Shown: positions 17,623 through 26,701 of the stretch, one piece after another | How the letters are laid out: every line of letters starts with the position of its first letter | Numbering within the stretch: the first letter of the stretch is position 1 | NCBI RefSeq assembly: GCF_017309185.1 | Contig: NZ_JAEKJZ010000001.1 | Coordinates: 2,480,001-2,544,000, forward strand | Origin: Roseibium aggregatum | GTDB lineage: Bacteria > Pseudomonadota > Alphaproteobacteria > Rhizobiales > Stappiaceae | Direction of reading: 5' to 3' | Length of the DNA stretch: 64,000 nt | Made by a program: the position numbers and the translations under genes | Notes under the pieces: generated by a model | What the model was told of the DNA's origin: nothing | What the model saw: the letters and a program-made list of their open reading frames with translations, nothing else | Database searches by the model: none

Positions 17623-17724
17623 ATGATCGATGATATCGCCGTCAATTCTGATGCGGGCAGCGCGGGCAGACACCGCGGGCCCGGGCGAGCGAGTTCAAGC
17701 AAGCAATTCCAGCTTCGCAGATAG
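17623..17724 (+). CDS. Possible 33-residue leader peptide
   Basis: ATG ATC GAT GAT opens a 33-codon frame ending in TAG at 17722-17724, with GGGAGG eight bases upstream. The first residues (MIDDIAVNS) look ordinary and the rest is Gly/Arg/Ser-rich. It lies between the promoter and the substrate-binding-protein gene. It may be a leader peptide, a decayed gene start or chance. I recognise no family. Confidence 0.2.
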   Translation: MIDDIAVNSDAGSAGRHRGPGRASSSKQFQLRR

Positions 17725-17844
17725 CGACAATCGCTCGAAAGCAGTCCGGTTCAACCGGCCCAAAAGACGGTTCAGCTGCCGTCCAGACTTTCGGGAACGT
17801 TTGTAATCGGTCCAAGTGACAGGCCAAAACTGGGAGGAAGTAGA

Positions 17845-18996
17845 ATGGCATTTGGAATCAAGAAACTGGGAATGGCAGGTATCACACTGGCGGCAATGCT
17901 GACCGCGGGAACGGCCTCGGCTGACGAGCCGATCAAGGTCGGCGTCATCTTCCCGCTTAGCGGCGGCGCCGGACCGCAGGGCCAGCATGTGACCTGGGCA
18001 CTCGACGCAATGGCGCACATGATCAACGAGGATGGCGGCGTCCTGGGCCGCCAGATCGAACTGCTCACCCGCGATGACGAGTCAACGCCGGCGATCGGGG
18101 TGTCGCGTGCCAATGAACTTCTTTCCGAGGGAGTCAGCGTCATCATTGAAGGCTGGAACAGCCCTGTTTCGCTGGCCATGCAGCCGGTGATTGCGCGTGC
18201 CGACGTCCTCGACATCACCGCCATCGCCAAGGCAGACGCCATCCTTTCGGGCGAAGGCAACCCCCTGGCTATCCGCCTCAACAGCTCCAACGCCCAGGAC
18301 GGCTCGGTCATCGCCAAGTTCATTGCCGACCAGGGTGCCAAGAGGGTTGCGTTCCTGACTGAGAACGATGCTTACGGCAATGGTGCCCAGGCTTCGATCG
18401 AAGGCGCCTTGCAAGAGATGGGGCACACCTACGAGAAGGTCGCGGAAGAGAAGTTTCCCTTCAAGCAGGCCGACTTCCGCGTGCAGCTCTCCAATGTGAA
18501 GGCGGCCAATCCGGACATCACGGTGGCGATCAACGCCAATGAAGGTCTCGGCATGCCCGCCATCATCCGGCAGGCCAAGAGCAGCCGCCTGCCCGGCCAG
18601 CTGGTCGCCGCTGTCGGCACGGTCGCTCCAAGCGTCATCGACGTGGCTGGCGAGGCCAGCGACGGATTGATCGGCGCGGACATCTATTTCCCGGATGTCG
18701 AGCCCTTCGCCTCGAATTCTGTCAACCAGCGCTTTATTGCCAAAACGCAGGACTTGCACGACTACACGCCCGACAAGTTCATGGCGCTGGCCGCAGCCGC
18801 GCTGCAGGTCTGGGCAAAAGCCGCCAACGAAGTTGGCAGCCTGGACAAGACCCAGGTCGCATCGCGGATCCGTGGCGGAGAATTCTCCGACACCATTCTT
18901 GGCGACATGAGTTTCGCCGCCGACGGCCAGCTCGACACCAACCATTACATCTTCGACGTCAAAGACCAGAAGATTGTGGTCCGCACCTCAAACTGA
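17845..18996 (+). CDS. LIV-type ABC transporter substrate-binding protein
   Basis: A periplasmic binding protein of the Leu/Ile/Val (HAAT, Peripla_BP_6) type, 383 residues. The signal peptide MAFGIKKLGMAGITLAAML ends in ASA, with cleavage before DEPIKVG. The mature chain starts with the family segment IKVGVIFPLSGGAGPQGQ and contains LAMQPVIARADVLDITA and ENDAYGNGAQ. GGGAGGAAG lies just before the ATG. It heads the rightward operon, so its ligand should be the substrate or an uptake form of the compound degraded by the island. Relatives bind amino acids, aromatic acids, amides or steroid acids, so the ligand cannot be named. Confidence 0.95.
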   Translation: MAFGIKKLGMAGITLAAMLTAGTASADEPIKVGVIFPLSGGAGPQGQHVTWALDAMAHMINEDGGVLGRQIELLTRDDESTPAIGVSRANELLSEGVSVIIEGWNSPVSLAMQPVIARADVLDITAIAKADAILSGEGNPLAIRLNSSNAQDGSVIAKFIADQGAKRVAFLTENDAYGNGAQASIEGALQEMGHTYEKVAEEKFPFKQADFRVQLSNVKAANPDITVAINANEGLGMPAIIRQAKSSRLPGQLVAAVGTVAPSVIDVAGEASDGLIGADIYFPDVEPFASNSVNQRFIAKTQDLHDYTPDKFMALAAAALQVWAKAANEVGSLDKTQVASRIRGGEFSDTILGDMSFAADGQLDTNHYIFDVKDQKIVVRTSN

Positions 18997-19020
18997 ACCG
19001 GTTGGATGGGACCTCTGGAC

Positions 19021-19803
19021 ATGTCCACTGCCACTGACGCCGGAAGCCGGCTGAGGGTCGAAAACCTGCGGGTTGCGTTCGGGGCGCTCGTCGCCCTGGA
19101 CGGGGTTTCCTGGAGCGTTGCCCCCGGGGAGATCCTCGGGATCATCGGCCCCAACGGCGCCGGAAAGAGCACTTGCTACAATGCGACGACCAACATGCTG
19201 ACACACAGCGGCAAGGTGTTCATCGACGGCAAGGACGTGACGGAGGTTCCGGCCAGCCGGCTGGCCGCCCTTGGCTTGCGCCGGGCGTTCCAGCAGAACA
19301 CCTTCTTCAAGAATCTCACCGTGCTGGAAAACATGATCGCCGTGATCCAGCCTGAATACGGGACCGGTCTGGCGGAAACCGTGTTTCGGCCATTCCATGC
19401 GAGACGCAGGGCAATGCAAGCCCGCGAGGTCGCGGCAAAGGCCCTTGAACACCTGGGCGTACCGCAACAGTTTCACGACCTCTACCCGACTGAAATCCCC
19501 TACGGCACGCAACGCATGCTCTCCATTGCCCTCGCCAATGCCACCGGCGCCCGAACGCTGATGCTGGACGAACCAGCCGCAGGGCTCGGCGGGGAGGACA
19601 TGCAGAAGCTCAAGGATCTGCTTCTTGCCCTGCGTGCCGAAGGCATGGCGCTGATCGTGATCGAACATCACATGGACCTCATCATGAACGTCACCGACCG
19701 CATCGTCATTCTGGATCAAGGCCGCATGCTGGCCTATGGCACGCCGGAGGAAATACGGCGAGATCCCAGGGTACTCGAAGCTTATCTGGGACGCGACGAA
19801 TGA
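19021..19803 (+). CDS. LIV-type ABC transporter ATP-binding protein (LivG-like)
   Basis: One of two ATPases of the importer. Walker A is GPNGAGKST, Walker B is TLMLDEPAAGL, and the signature region IPYGTQRMLSIA has the YG(Q/T)QR variant common in LivG. The H-loop His is in IVIEHHMDL. Two starts are possible: ATG at 19006 or at 19021; GGGA nine bases before 19021 and the length before the first strand favour the latter, weakly. Its stop overlaps the next ATG (ATGA). It acts on the cytoplasmic face, coupling ATP hydrolysis to uptake. Confidence 0.93.
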   Translation: MSTATDAGSRLRVENLRVAFGALVALDGVSWSVAPGEILGIIGPNGAGKSTCYNATTNMLTHSGKVFIDGKDVTEVPASRLAALGLRRAFQQNTFFKNLTVLENMIAVIQPEYGTGLAETVFRPFHARRRAMQAREVAAKALEHLGVPQQFHDLYPTEIPYGTQRMLSIALANATGARTLMLDEPAAGLGGEDMQKLKDLLLALRAEGMALIVIEHHMDLIMNVTDRIVILDQGRMLAYGTPEEIRRDPRVLEAYLGRDE

Positions 19804-20570
19804 GCAGCAAGCCTACCCCCTCCTCGCTCGGCACGAAACCGGGATCGCCGGTTCTCGAAGTGCGCGGCCTGACGGTCGATTATGCCGGCAACCGAGCCCT
19901 CGATATGAACAGCTTCATTCTGGCCGAAGGTGAGCTGGCGGGCGTCGTCGGTGCCAATGGCGCCGGCAAATCCACCTTCGTCAACGGCTTGCTCGGCTGG
20001 TCGCGTGGAACGCCCAGGATCAACGGCAAGGTTTTCCTCAACGGCCACGCGATTTCTTCGCTGTCGACGCATGAACGGGTGCGGCAGGGCCTGCTTCTCG
20101 TTCCCGAAAGCGATCTCGTCTTCGCCACGATGACGGTCGAGGAGAACCTCGCCCATTGCACGGATCAGCGTCATTCCGGTGACCGTCGCATCTATTCGAT
20201 CCAGGAAATTTACGAGCTGTTTCCGAACCTGGCCGAACGGCGCCGGCACCTCGGCGGGCAGTTGTCGGGCGGCGAACGGCAGATGCTCGGCATCGCCCGG
20301 GCGCTTCGCCTTGCGCCGCGTGTGCTTCTTCTGGACGAACCCTCGATCGGCCTGGCTCCCCGTCTCGTTTCGGTGGTGCTCGAAACCGTCCGCAAACTCG
20401 TCGATCAGGGGTTGTCCGTCCTCTTGGTGGAACAGAACGTCAAGGCGGCGATCCGCGTCGTTGACCGGCTCGTCCTTCTCGACCGCGGCCATGTCGTAGC
20501 CTCCGGCACAGCCGACGAGATGCGTGACGATCCGCGCCTGGCGGAAGCCTATCTGGGAGCCGGCGCATGA
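19800..20570 (+). CDS. LIV-type ABC transporter ATP-binding protein (LivF-like)
   Basis: The second ATPase of the importer, 256 residues. It shows Walker A GANGAGKST, signature LSGGERQMLGIARAL, Walker B VLLLDEPSIGLAP and H-loop region LLVEQNVKA, as in LivF. The N terminus carries about 18 extra residues (Ser/Pro/Lys-rich) before the first strand. It overlaps both neighbours by four bases (ATGA), so livG-livF-livH are translationally coupled. Confidence 0.93.
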   Translation: MSSKPTPSSLGTKPGSPVLEVRGLTVDYAGNRALDMNSFILAEGELAGVVGANGAGKSTFVNGLLGWSRGTPRINGKVFLNGHAISSLSTHERVRQGLLLVPESDLVFATMTVEENLAHCTDQRHSGDRRIYSIQEIYELFPNLAERRRHLGGQLSGGERQMLGIARALRLAPRVLLLDEPSIGLAPRLVSVVLETVRKLVDQGLSVLLVEQNVKAAIRVVDRLVLLDRGHVVASGTADEMRDDPRLAEAYLGAGA

Positions 20571-21433
20571 ATTTCGCCCAGCAACTTATCAACGGTCTCG
20601 TCCTCGGACATGCCTATGCGCTGATCGCCATCGGCTGGACTGTCCTTCTCGGCGTGGCGCGGCTGGTCAATTTCGGCCATGGCCAGATGTACATGCTGGG
20701 GGCTTTCGTCACCTGGTTCGTCATGGCGAAAACCGGACTGCCCTACCTGGTGGCTATTCCGTTGTCGATGACGGTCGGCGTTGCCGTCGGTTACCTCATG
20801 CAGCGGACGATGCTCCAGCTGACGATCAAGCAGGACCTCGTCTCGGTGATGATCGTCACGCTCGGCTTCGGCCATGTGCTGGAGGGAGCCGCCGCCCTGT
20901 TCTTCGGATCGACCGGGCAGATCCTCGACACGCCGCTGTCCTTGAGCAACATTTATATTGCCGACATCTGGATCACCTGGCAGGACATCGCCATCATCCT
21001 GGTCACCGTCGTGTTTTTCGCCGGCCTGAAGTACGTCATCGAGAAAACCGAACTCGGTCGCTTGATCCGTATGGTGGCCGAGGACCCGAAGCTGGCGGCG
21101 CTCGCCGGCATCGATATCCAAAAGATCTATCTCGGCGTGTTCGCTTTCGAAGGGGCCGCCGTAGCGCTGGCGGCTTCACTTGTTGCTCCGCGCACGCCGA
21201 TCCTGACCTCGATGGGGTTCAACGAGGTCATCATCACCTTCGTCGTCGTGGTTCTCGGTGGTATCGGCAGCGTGGCCGGCAGTTACATGGCAGGGATCGG
21301 ACTCGGCCTCTTCACGGCGTTCTTCGGCGCCTACGTTTCCGCCGCCTATTCCACCGCAGCGATGTTCATCGTTCTCATCATCGTTCTCGTCATCCGCCCC
21401 GGCGGGCTTGCAACGCGCCCGGGAGGGCACTGA
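20567..21433 (+). CDS. LIV-type ABC transporter permease (LivH-like)
   Basis: A 288-residue polytopic membrane protein starting FAQQLINGLVLGHAYALIAIGWT, the typical LivH opening, with about eight hydrophobic segments and the conserved EAA-like cytoplasmic loop LIRMVAEDPKLAALAGIDIQK that contacts the ATPase. The segment VLGGIGSVAGSYMAGIG near the C terminus is also characteristic. It forms the transmembrane channel with the LivM-like protein encoded next. Confidence 0.93.
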   Translation: MNFAQQLINGLVLGHAYALIAIGWTVLLGVARLVNFGHGQMYMLGAFVTWFVMAKTGLPYLVAIPLSMTVGVAVGYLMQRTMLQLTIKQDLVSVMIVTLGFGHVLEGAAALFFGSTGQILDTPLSLSNIYIADIWITWQDIAIILVTVVFFAGLKYVIEKTELGRLIRMVAEDPKLAALAGIDIQKIYLGVFAFEGAAVALAASLVAPRTPILTSMGFNEVIITFVVVVLGGIGSVAGSYMAGIGLGLFTAFFGAYVSAAYSTAAMFIVLIIVLVIRPGGLATRPGGH

Positions 21434-21434
21434 A

Positions 21435-22397
21435 ATGCATCACCCCCTGCAATCGGTTGCCTGGTGGGCCGCTCTGCTATGCCTGCTTGCCGCGCCCTGG
21501 GCGCTTGGCGGAAGCGGTGCGGTGTACAGTGCATTCGTTCTCATCGCGATCCTGGCGATCATGTCCTACGGACTGGACATTATCGTATCCGACCTTGGCG
21601 AAGTCAGCCTGGCGCACCCCGTCTTCTTTGCGACCGGCGCCTACACGACTGCGCTGGCTTCGGCGCGTTGGGGACTGGATCCGGCTTCGGCACTGATCCT
21701 GACCATTGTCGCTTCCCTGGCGGTCGCTCTGCTGATCGGACTGGTCACGCTGAGACTGCGCGAATTCGTCTTTTCGCTGGTAACCTACGCGGTGACGGTT
21801 GTCGGCATGACGCTCGCCGCCAACTGGAGCTTTCTGGGCGGCTCGGACGGCATTGCCGGAATTCCCGTCTTCCAGCTCTTTGGCTATGCCGCAAGGACGG
21901 ACCGGGCGCTCTGGCCGGTTGCCTGGCTATTCCTGGTGCTGACGATCTACCTCGTCAGTTCGTTCCGCCGTTCGCGCCTTGGGCTCGAGGCGATGACCAT
22001 TCACCTGAACCCCAAGCTCGCCACCATGTCCGGTATCGATCCGCAGCGGATCCGCATGCTGGTGTTCATGGTTTCAGCACCCATCACGGCAACCGCCGGC
22101 TGGCTCTACGCCTATCAGCGCGCCTATATCAGCGCCGACGTTCTGGACATGTATTTCCTGATCTTGATGCTGACGGCCGTCGTGCTGATCGGACGCCGGA
22201 TGCTCGCCGCTCCGCTCATCGGCGTCTCCCTGATCCTCCTGCAGGAGAAATTCCTGTCGCTGGGCGGTTACTACGACCGCATCATCCTGGGTGGCGTGCT
22301 GATCGCCGTCCTCTCCTTCCTTCCTCGCGGTCTCAGCGGTGTCGCCATCGATACCTATCGTCTGCTCGCCAGGCGACGCTCCGCAGCCAATTCCTGA
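21435..22397 (+). CDS. LIV-type ABC transporter permease (LivM-like)
   Basis: The second permease, 320 residues. The open frame reaches back to 21258 inside the LivH gene, but the ATG at 21435 has GGGAGG nine bases upstream and starts a clean hydrophobic segment one base after the LivH stop. Typical LivM parts are ILAIMSYGLDIIVSDLGEVSLAH and the coupling loop NPKLATMSGIDPQRIRM. It has about nine to ten membrane segments and completes the five-gene importer. Confidence 0.92.
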   Translation: MHHPLQSVAWWAALLCLLAAPWALGGSGAVYSAFVLIAILAIMSYGLDIIVSDLGEVSLAHPVFFATGAYTTALASARWGLDPASALILTIVASLAVALLIGLVTLRLREFVFSLVTYAVTVVGMTLAANWSFLGGSDGIAGIPVFQLFGYAARTDRALWPVAWLFLVLTIYLVSSFRRSRLGLEAMTIHLNPKLATMSGIDPQRIRMLVFMVSAPITATAGWLYAYQRAYISADVLDMYFLILMLTAVVLIGRRMLAAPLIGVSLILLQEKFLSLGGYYDRIILGGVLIAVLSFLPRGLSGVAIDTYRLLARRRSAANS

Positions 22398-22420
22398 TCC
22401 GCTCACCTGGAGAAAAATAC

Positions 22421-23596
22421 ATGTCCGTGATCTGGCAACCCAAACTCGACGATGAAGCCACCACATGGCGCGATCTCGCCTTGCGGCTGACGGATGAAAA
22501 ATTCGCTCCCCTTGCCGACGAACTCGACCGCGATCAGCGCTACCCATGGGAAAGCGTCGAGGCCCTCGTTAAAAGCGGACTGGCAGGGATCTTCATCCCC
22601 AAGACCTATGGTGGAAGCGGTGCGCCATTGAGCGCAACGGTGGCAGCGGTTGAAACCGTCGCCACGGGGTGTGCCTCGACAGCCGCCATTCTCTGCGCCT
22701 GCCAACTCGGTGCCTTTCCGGTCCTGCTTGGCGGAACCGAGGCGCAAAAACAAAAGTATCTCGGCGAAATGGCTCGCGGAACCGCCACCAGTTTTGCCCT
22801 CTCCGAACGGTCGACCGGTTCCGATGCCGCCGCGATCACGACGACGGCGACGCGAGACGGTAACGGCTGGCGCATCACGGGCGAGAAATACTGGATCGGC
22901 AATGGTGGAGCCTCACGCTATTACGTGGTCTTCGCGAAAACCGATCCCGAGGCGGGCGGACGCGGCATCACCGCCTTCATGGTCGACAAGGAGCAGGACG
23001 GTGCGACCATCGATGAACTGTCCGAAAAGATGGGCATTCGCGGCACCCAGACCTCGAACCTCAAGCTCGACACATGGGTCCCGAACGAGGCCATGGTCGG
23101 TGATGAGGGCCGCGCTCTGCGCCTCGCCCTGCAGACACTGAATGTCGGGCGCATCATGGTGTCCGCCCAGTCCATTGGCCTGGCAATCGCCGCCTACCGG
23201 ACCGGCGCCAGCCGCGCGGTTGATCGCCATGCCTTCGGCCAGCCGATCATCGAGAACCAGGGACTGGGTTTCCGTCTCGCCGACGCCGCCACCGAGATCT
23301 CGGCTGCCCGGCTGATGCTCTATGAAGCGGCCCGCGCCTACGACGCTGGCGAGGATGTCGCGAATATTGGCGCAATGGCCAAGCTGTACACATCGGAAGT
23401 TTCCCACCGGGCCGCGGATGCCGCCATCCAGATCTGGGGTGGCTTCGGATACTGCAAGCCGAACCTCGCCGAGCGGCTGTACCGCGACCAGAGGATTTTG
23501 GAAATCTACGAAGGTACGTCAGAAATCCAGCGCCTTGTCTTGTCCCGTGCTGTACGTAAAGAGGCCGATGAGTTGCTGCGCGGTGCAGCGAGCTGA
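22421..23596 (+). CDS. Acyl-CoA dehydrogenase (Glu364 base)
   Basis: A second acyl-CoA dehydrogenase of the island, 391 residues. It carries ALSERSTGSDAAAITTTA and GEKYWIGNGG at the FAD site, DRHAFGQPI, GFGYCKPNLAERLYRD, and the catalytic base Glu364 in IYEGTSEIQR, the short/medium-chain arrangement. This contrasts with the leftward-operon enzyme, which uses the IVD-like position; the two probably act on different intermediates. The frame runs back to 21464 in another gene's shadow, but the ATG at 22421 follows CTGGAGAAAA and starts the family N terminus. Confidence 0.94.
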   Translation: MSVIWQPKLDDEATTWRDLALRLTDEKFAPLADELDRDQRYPWESVEALVKSGLAGIFIPKTYGGSGAPLSATVAAVETVATGCASTAAILCACQLGAFPVLLGGTEAQKQKYLGEMARGTATSFALSERSTGSDAAAITTTATRDGNGWRITGEKYWIGNGGASRYYVVFAKTDPEAGGRGITAFMVDKEQDGATIDELSEKMGIRGTQTSNLKLDTWVPNEAMVGDEGRALRLALQTLNVGRIMVSAQSIGLAIAAYRTGASRAVDRHAFGQPIIENQGLGFRLADAATEISAARLMLYEAARAYDAGEDVANIGAMAKLYTSEVSHRAADAAIQIWGGFGYCKPNLAERLYRDQRILEIYEGTSEIQRLVLSRAVRKEADELLRGAAS

Positions 23597-23612
23597 CAGA
23601 CGGGGAAGCCAC

Positions 23613-24275
23613 GTGAAAAACAAGACCGAAGAAACCAGCGAGACCGCCTTCGCGGCCAAGGAGGAAATCATCCAGGCGGCGGCGGAACTGTTCATGGACC
23701 TCGGTTTCACGGCGACTTCGATCGACGCCATAGCCGCCAAGATGGGGGCGACCAAGGGGCGCGTCTATCACTACTTCGGAAGCAAGGCCGAGATCTTTTT
23801 CGACGTTCAGCGCACCGCGATGAACCGGCTGACGCAACTGGTGGAACCCATCGCCCGCTCCACGGATCCCGTCGATGTACGGCTGCGCCGCATGGCAGAG
23901 GCGCACCTGTCTTTGCTGATCCACGATATGCCGGTCCAGAAGGTCACCGTCCAGGCTCTGGAGCGGTATCTCTTCGAGTCTTCGGGCTTTCGCTATGTCC
24001 ACGAGATCCGGGAGATCAACAAGCTGCGCGACGAGTACGAGGAAATTTTCGCGGAGGTCATCGACCAGGGAACCCGCGAGGGAGTCTTCGTCGATCTCCC
24101 GCCCCGTCTTTTGACGAAACCGTTCTTCGGAGCGCTCAACTGGGTGATGGTCTGGTACCGCCCCCGAAAGCTGCAGGACCCCGAAAGCATCAAGGTCATG
24201 TCGGACGCGCTGGTCGATTTCGCCATGCGCGGCATCCGCAAGGGAGGACAGGATGGGAATGACGGAAAGGGCTAG
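23613..24275 (+). CDS. TetR/AcrR-family regulator of the catabolic island
   Basis: A 220-residue repressor. The N-terminal helix-turn-helix reads ATSIDAIAAKMGATKGRVYHYFGSKAEIFF, a standard TetR motif; the C-terminal part is an all-helical ligand domain with the TetR_C-like pattern of acyl-CoA-responsive regulators. The start is a GTG at 23613 with GGGGAAG upstream; the open frame continues back to 23322 inside the acyl-CoA dehydrogenase gene. The 3' end overlaps the ligase gene by 23 bases. It is the only regulator in the island, and two similar palindromes flank the divergent promoter region, so autoregulated control by a CoA-ester intermediate is a reasonable guess. Confidence 0.9.
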   Translation: MKNKTEETSETAFAAKEEIIQAAAELFMDLGFTATSIDAIAAKMGATKGRVYHYFGSKAEIFFDVQRTAMNRLTQLVEPIARSTDPVDVRLRRMAEAHLSLLIHDMPVQKVTVQALERYLFESSGFRYVHEIREINKLRDEYEEIFAEVIDQGTREGVFVDLPPRLLTKPFFGALNWVMVWYRPRKLQDPESIKVMSDALVDFAMRGIRKGGQDGNDGKG

Positions 24276-25593
24276 CACGCCCTATTCTGAAACTATCTGG
24301 GATGAGGTTGAAACCTGGTCGCGGGACCGGATCGAAGCATTCCAGACCGACGCACTCAAGCGCCAGCTCGCAAGCGTGGCCGAGAGAAGCGCACACTACA
24401 GCAAGGTGTTCGCCGACTGCGGGTTCGATCCGCGCGACTTCAGGTCCCTAGAGGAAATCCGGAACCTCCCGCTCTCGCGCAAGGCCGATTACGTCAAGGG
24501 GCTCGCCGAAGACCCGCCGTTCGGGACCTTCCGGGCGGTCGACATCGCCGACGCGGTGCGCGTGCACTATTCTTCCGGCACGACAGCCCGGCCCGCTCCA
24601 GTTCTTTGGACGGATCACGACATCAACCGCTGGGCCGATCTCTACGCCCGCTATCTCTACGCCCAGGGGCTAAGGCGCAGCGATGTCTTTCACTGCATGT
24701 TCGGCTATTCCTGGTTCGTCGGCGGCCTCGGCGCGACAATGGCCGCCCAGAGGGTCGGCGCGCTGGTCATCCCCGGCGGGTCGGTCGATACCGAACGGCA
24801 GATCGACACGATTCTGGAATACCGGCCCCGCTGCGTGATCGGCACCCCCTCCTTCATGGCCCATATTGCCGAAGCGGCGCTGCGCCGGGGCGTCGACCTC
24901 GCTTCTTCATCGGTCGAGATGGTCTGTGTCGGCGGGGAGCCCGGTGCGAGCATTCCAGGTACCCGCGAACGGATCGAGGGATACTGGGGCGCCAGGATGT
25001 TCGACTGCTACGGCGCACTGGAATGCCAGCCGATCGGCTGGGATACGGCGGCGCAGCTTGGTCCGACGCTGGCGGAGGACTTCATCCATGTCGAAGTCCT
25101 CGATCCTGACACCGACGATCCAGTACCGGACGGAACGCCCGGTGTCCTCGTCCTCACCCACCTCGACAAGCAGGCCTGTCCGCTGGTTCGCTGGTGGACG
25201 GGCGATATTGTCGTGCGCGACAGTTCCATGGCGGCAGACGGGCGCACCCATGCCCGCCTGAGCGGCGGCGTACAGGGGCGTGCCGACGACATGCTGATCG
25301 TGCGCGGCGTGAACCTGTTTCCGAGCGCGGTCGAGGATGTGGTACGGGCCCATTCCGGCACGACCAACGAATACGCGCTCGTCATCGACGACAGCATGAA
25401 GGACCCCAACACCGGAATGCTGCGCACGGTCACCTTGCGGGTCGAACGCAGCAACCCCTCGGACAATGGGCTCGGCGAGGCGTTGAAATCCGCCCTCAAG
25501 GCCAAGCTCAACGTCAGTTTCAATGTCGAGGTGCTGGAGGCCGGCAGCCTGCCGCGCACCGTCCACAAAGCCAAGCGCGTGCTGAAGGAATAA
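24253..25593 (+). CDS. Phenylacetate-CoA-ligase-like AMP-forming ligase
   Basis: A 446-residue adenylate-forming enzyme of the PaaK group, which activates carboxylic acids to CoA thioesters using ATP. The nucleotide loop is HYSSGTTARPAPV (usual YSSGTTGKPT, with Lys replaced by Arg), followed by VGGEPGASIPGTRERIE, YGALECQPIG and, at the C terminus, the Lys-containing LPRTVHKAKRVL. PaaK relatives accept arylacetic acids and other bulky acids. It follows the TetR gene with overlap and precedes a CoA-transferase. Activation of the imported acid is the likely job; which acid is unknown. Confidence 0.9.
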   Translation: MGMTERASTPYSETIWDEVETWSRDRIEAFQTDALKRQLASVAERSAHYSKVFADCGFDPRDFRSLEEIRNLPLSRKADYVKGLAEDPPFGTFRAVDIADAVRVHYSSGTTARPAPVLWTDHDINRWADLYARYLYAQGLRRSDVFHCMFGYSWFVGGLGATMAAQRVGALVIPGGSVDTERQIDTILEYRPRCVIGTPSFMAHIAEAALRRGVDLASSSVEMVCVGGEPGASIPGTRERIEGYWGARMFDCYGALECQPIGWDTAAQLGPTLAEDFIHVEVLDPDTDDPVPDGTPGVLVLTHLDKQACPLVRWWTGDIVVRDSSMAADGRTHARLSGGVQGRADDMLIVRGVNLFPSAVEDVVRAHSGTTNEYALVIDDSMKDPNTGMLRTVTLRVERSNPSDNGLGEALKSALKAKLNVSFNVEVLEAGSLPRTVHKAKRVLKE

Positions 25594-25597
25594 ACCC

Positions 25598-26701
25598 ATG
25601 GCTACGCCCAGACCGCTGGCCGGAAGGCGCGTCGTCGAACTGACCCAGTTCATCGCCGGCCCGACGGCGGCGCAGTTGCTTGCCGACTTCGGCGCGGACG
25701 TAATCAAGGTGGAACCGGCACAAGGTGACGGCTCTCGGGCCTTGCCGGGCACCGAATTCGGCAGCGCCTACTTCCGCTCCTTCAACACCAGCAAGCAGTC
25801 CCACGTCATCGATACAGGCAGCCCGGAGGGCCGCGTGGCCCTTGCCGCGCTCCTCCGGGACGCGGACGCCTTCATCTGCAATCTGTCCCCCCGCGCTTTG
25901 AAGCGCCTTTGCCTTGGCCCCGGTGATATTCTGCACCGCTTTCCGGAATTGGTCGCCACATACATCTCGGGATTCGGCCAGCAGGATGATCGTACGTGCA
26001 TGGACACGATCGCCCAATGCGAGAGCGGCTTCGCCTGGATGAACGGAAATGCGGACGGTTCGCCCCGAATTTCGACATCCTGGCCAGTCGACTTCTATTC
26101 CGGTCTATACGCGGCGCTCTCGACCGCAATGGCCATGCTGGACAGCGCACGCGCAAGCGGAACCGTCATAGACCTGACGATGATGGAAGTCGCCTCCGCC
26201 ATGCTGCTTGGCCCCTCCGCCCTTCTGCTGTCGGAGGGGGCCCAGCTCGGCCCGCCCTCGGGTAATCGTGACCGCGCTTCCGCTCCTTCGGGCATCTACG
26301 AGTGCACCGACGGCCACGTCTACATCTATGGCGGGCTCGACGGCTATTGGGCCTCCCTGCGTCCTCTTGTCGGCGGCGAGGAGGCCAGCATCGAAGAAAG
26401 AATGTCACGTGCCGGCGAATTCGACCAGATGGTGGAGCACTGGACGCGCCGACACAGCATGGACCAGGTGCTCTCCGACATGAACCGGCTTGGGATTCCC
26501 GCCGGCGCCGTTCGTCATCCCGCTGACGGCATCCAGCGTATCCGCGCCCTCCGCACCGGCGGGGGAACGCAGCAGCTAGAAAACGGTGAGCACGTTCCCA
26601 GCTTCCCGGCCCTCTTCAACGGCACACGGATTGCCCGCACGCGCGCGCCTGAAATCGGCGCCGAACAGCCGGCCAGGACAATTTCAGGAGAAAGATCATG
26701 A
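25598..26701 (+). CDS. CaiB/BaiF-family CoA-transferase 1 (divergent)
   Basis: A 367-residue class III CoA-transferase. The N terminus matches the family (LAGRRVVELTQFIAGPTAAQ, LADFGADVIKVEPAQGD), and SWPVDFYSGLYAALS holds an Asp at the place of the catalytic Asp. The middle (MDTIAQCESGFAWMNG) differs from the usual gYDxxxQAxSG pattern, so this copy is more diverged than the second. It may move CoA between an acid and a CoA-ester product. The stop overlaps the next gene's ATG by four bases. Confidence 0.88.
   Translation: MATPRPLAGRRVVELTQFIAGPTAAQLLADFGADVIKVEPAQGDGSRALPGTEFGSAYFRSFNTSKQSHVIDTGSPEGRVALAALLRDADAFICNLSPRALKRLCLGPGDILHRFPELVATYISGFGQQDDRTCMDTIAQCESGFAWMNGNADGSPRISTSWPVDFYSGLYAALSTAMAMLDSARASGTVIDLTMMEVASAMLLGPSALLLSEGAQLGPPSGNRDRASAPSGIYECTDGHVYIYGGLDGYWASLRPLVGGEEASIEERMSRAGEFDQMVEHWTRRHSMDQVLSDMNRLGIPAGAVRHPADGIQRIRALRTGGGTQQLENGEHVPSFPALFNGTRIARTRAPEIGAEQPARTISGERS

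Larger units (their letters stand above)
17318..17844. other. Divergent control region of the catabolic island
   Basis: About 530 bases between the leftward crotonase operon and the rightward ABC-transporter operon. It contains two near-identical palindromes (listed separately), an AT-rich core with poly-T stretches around 17470-17510, a probable rightward promoter (TTGACG at 17563-17568), and a 33-codon open frame at 17623. No larger gene is seen. Confidence 0.7.
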
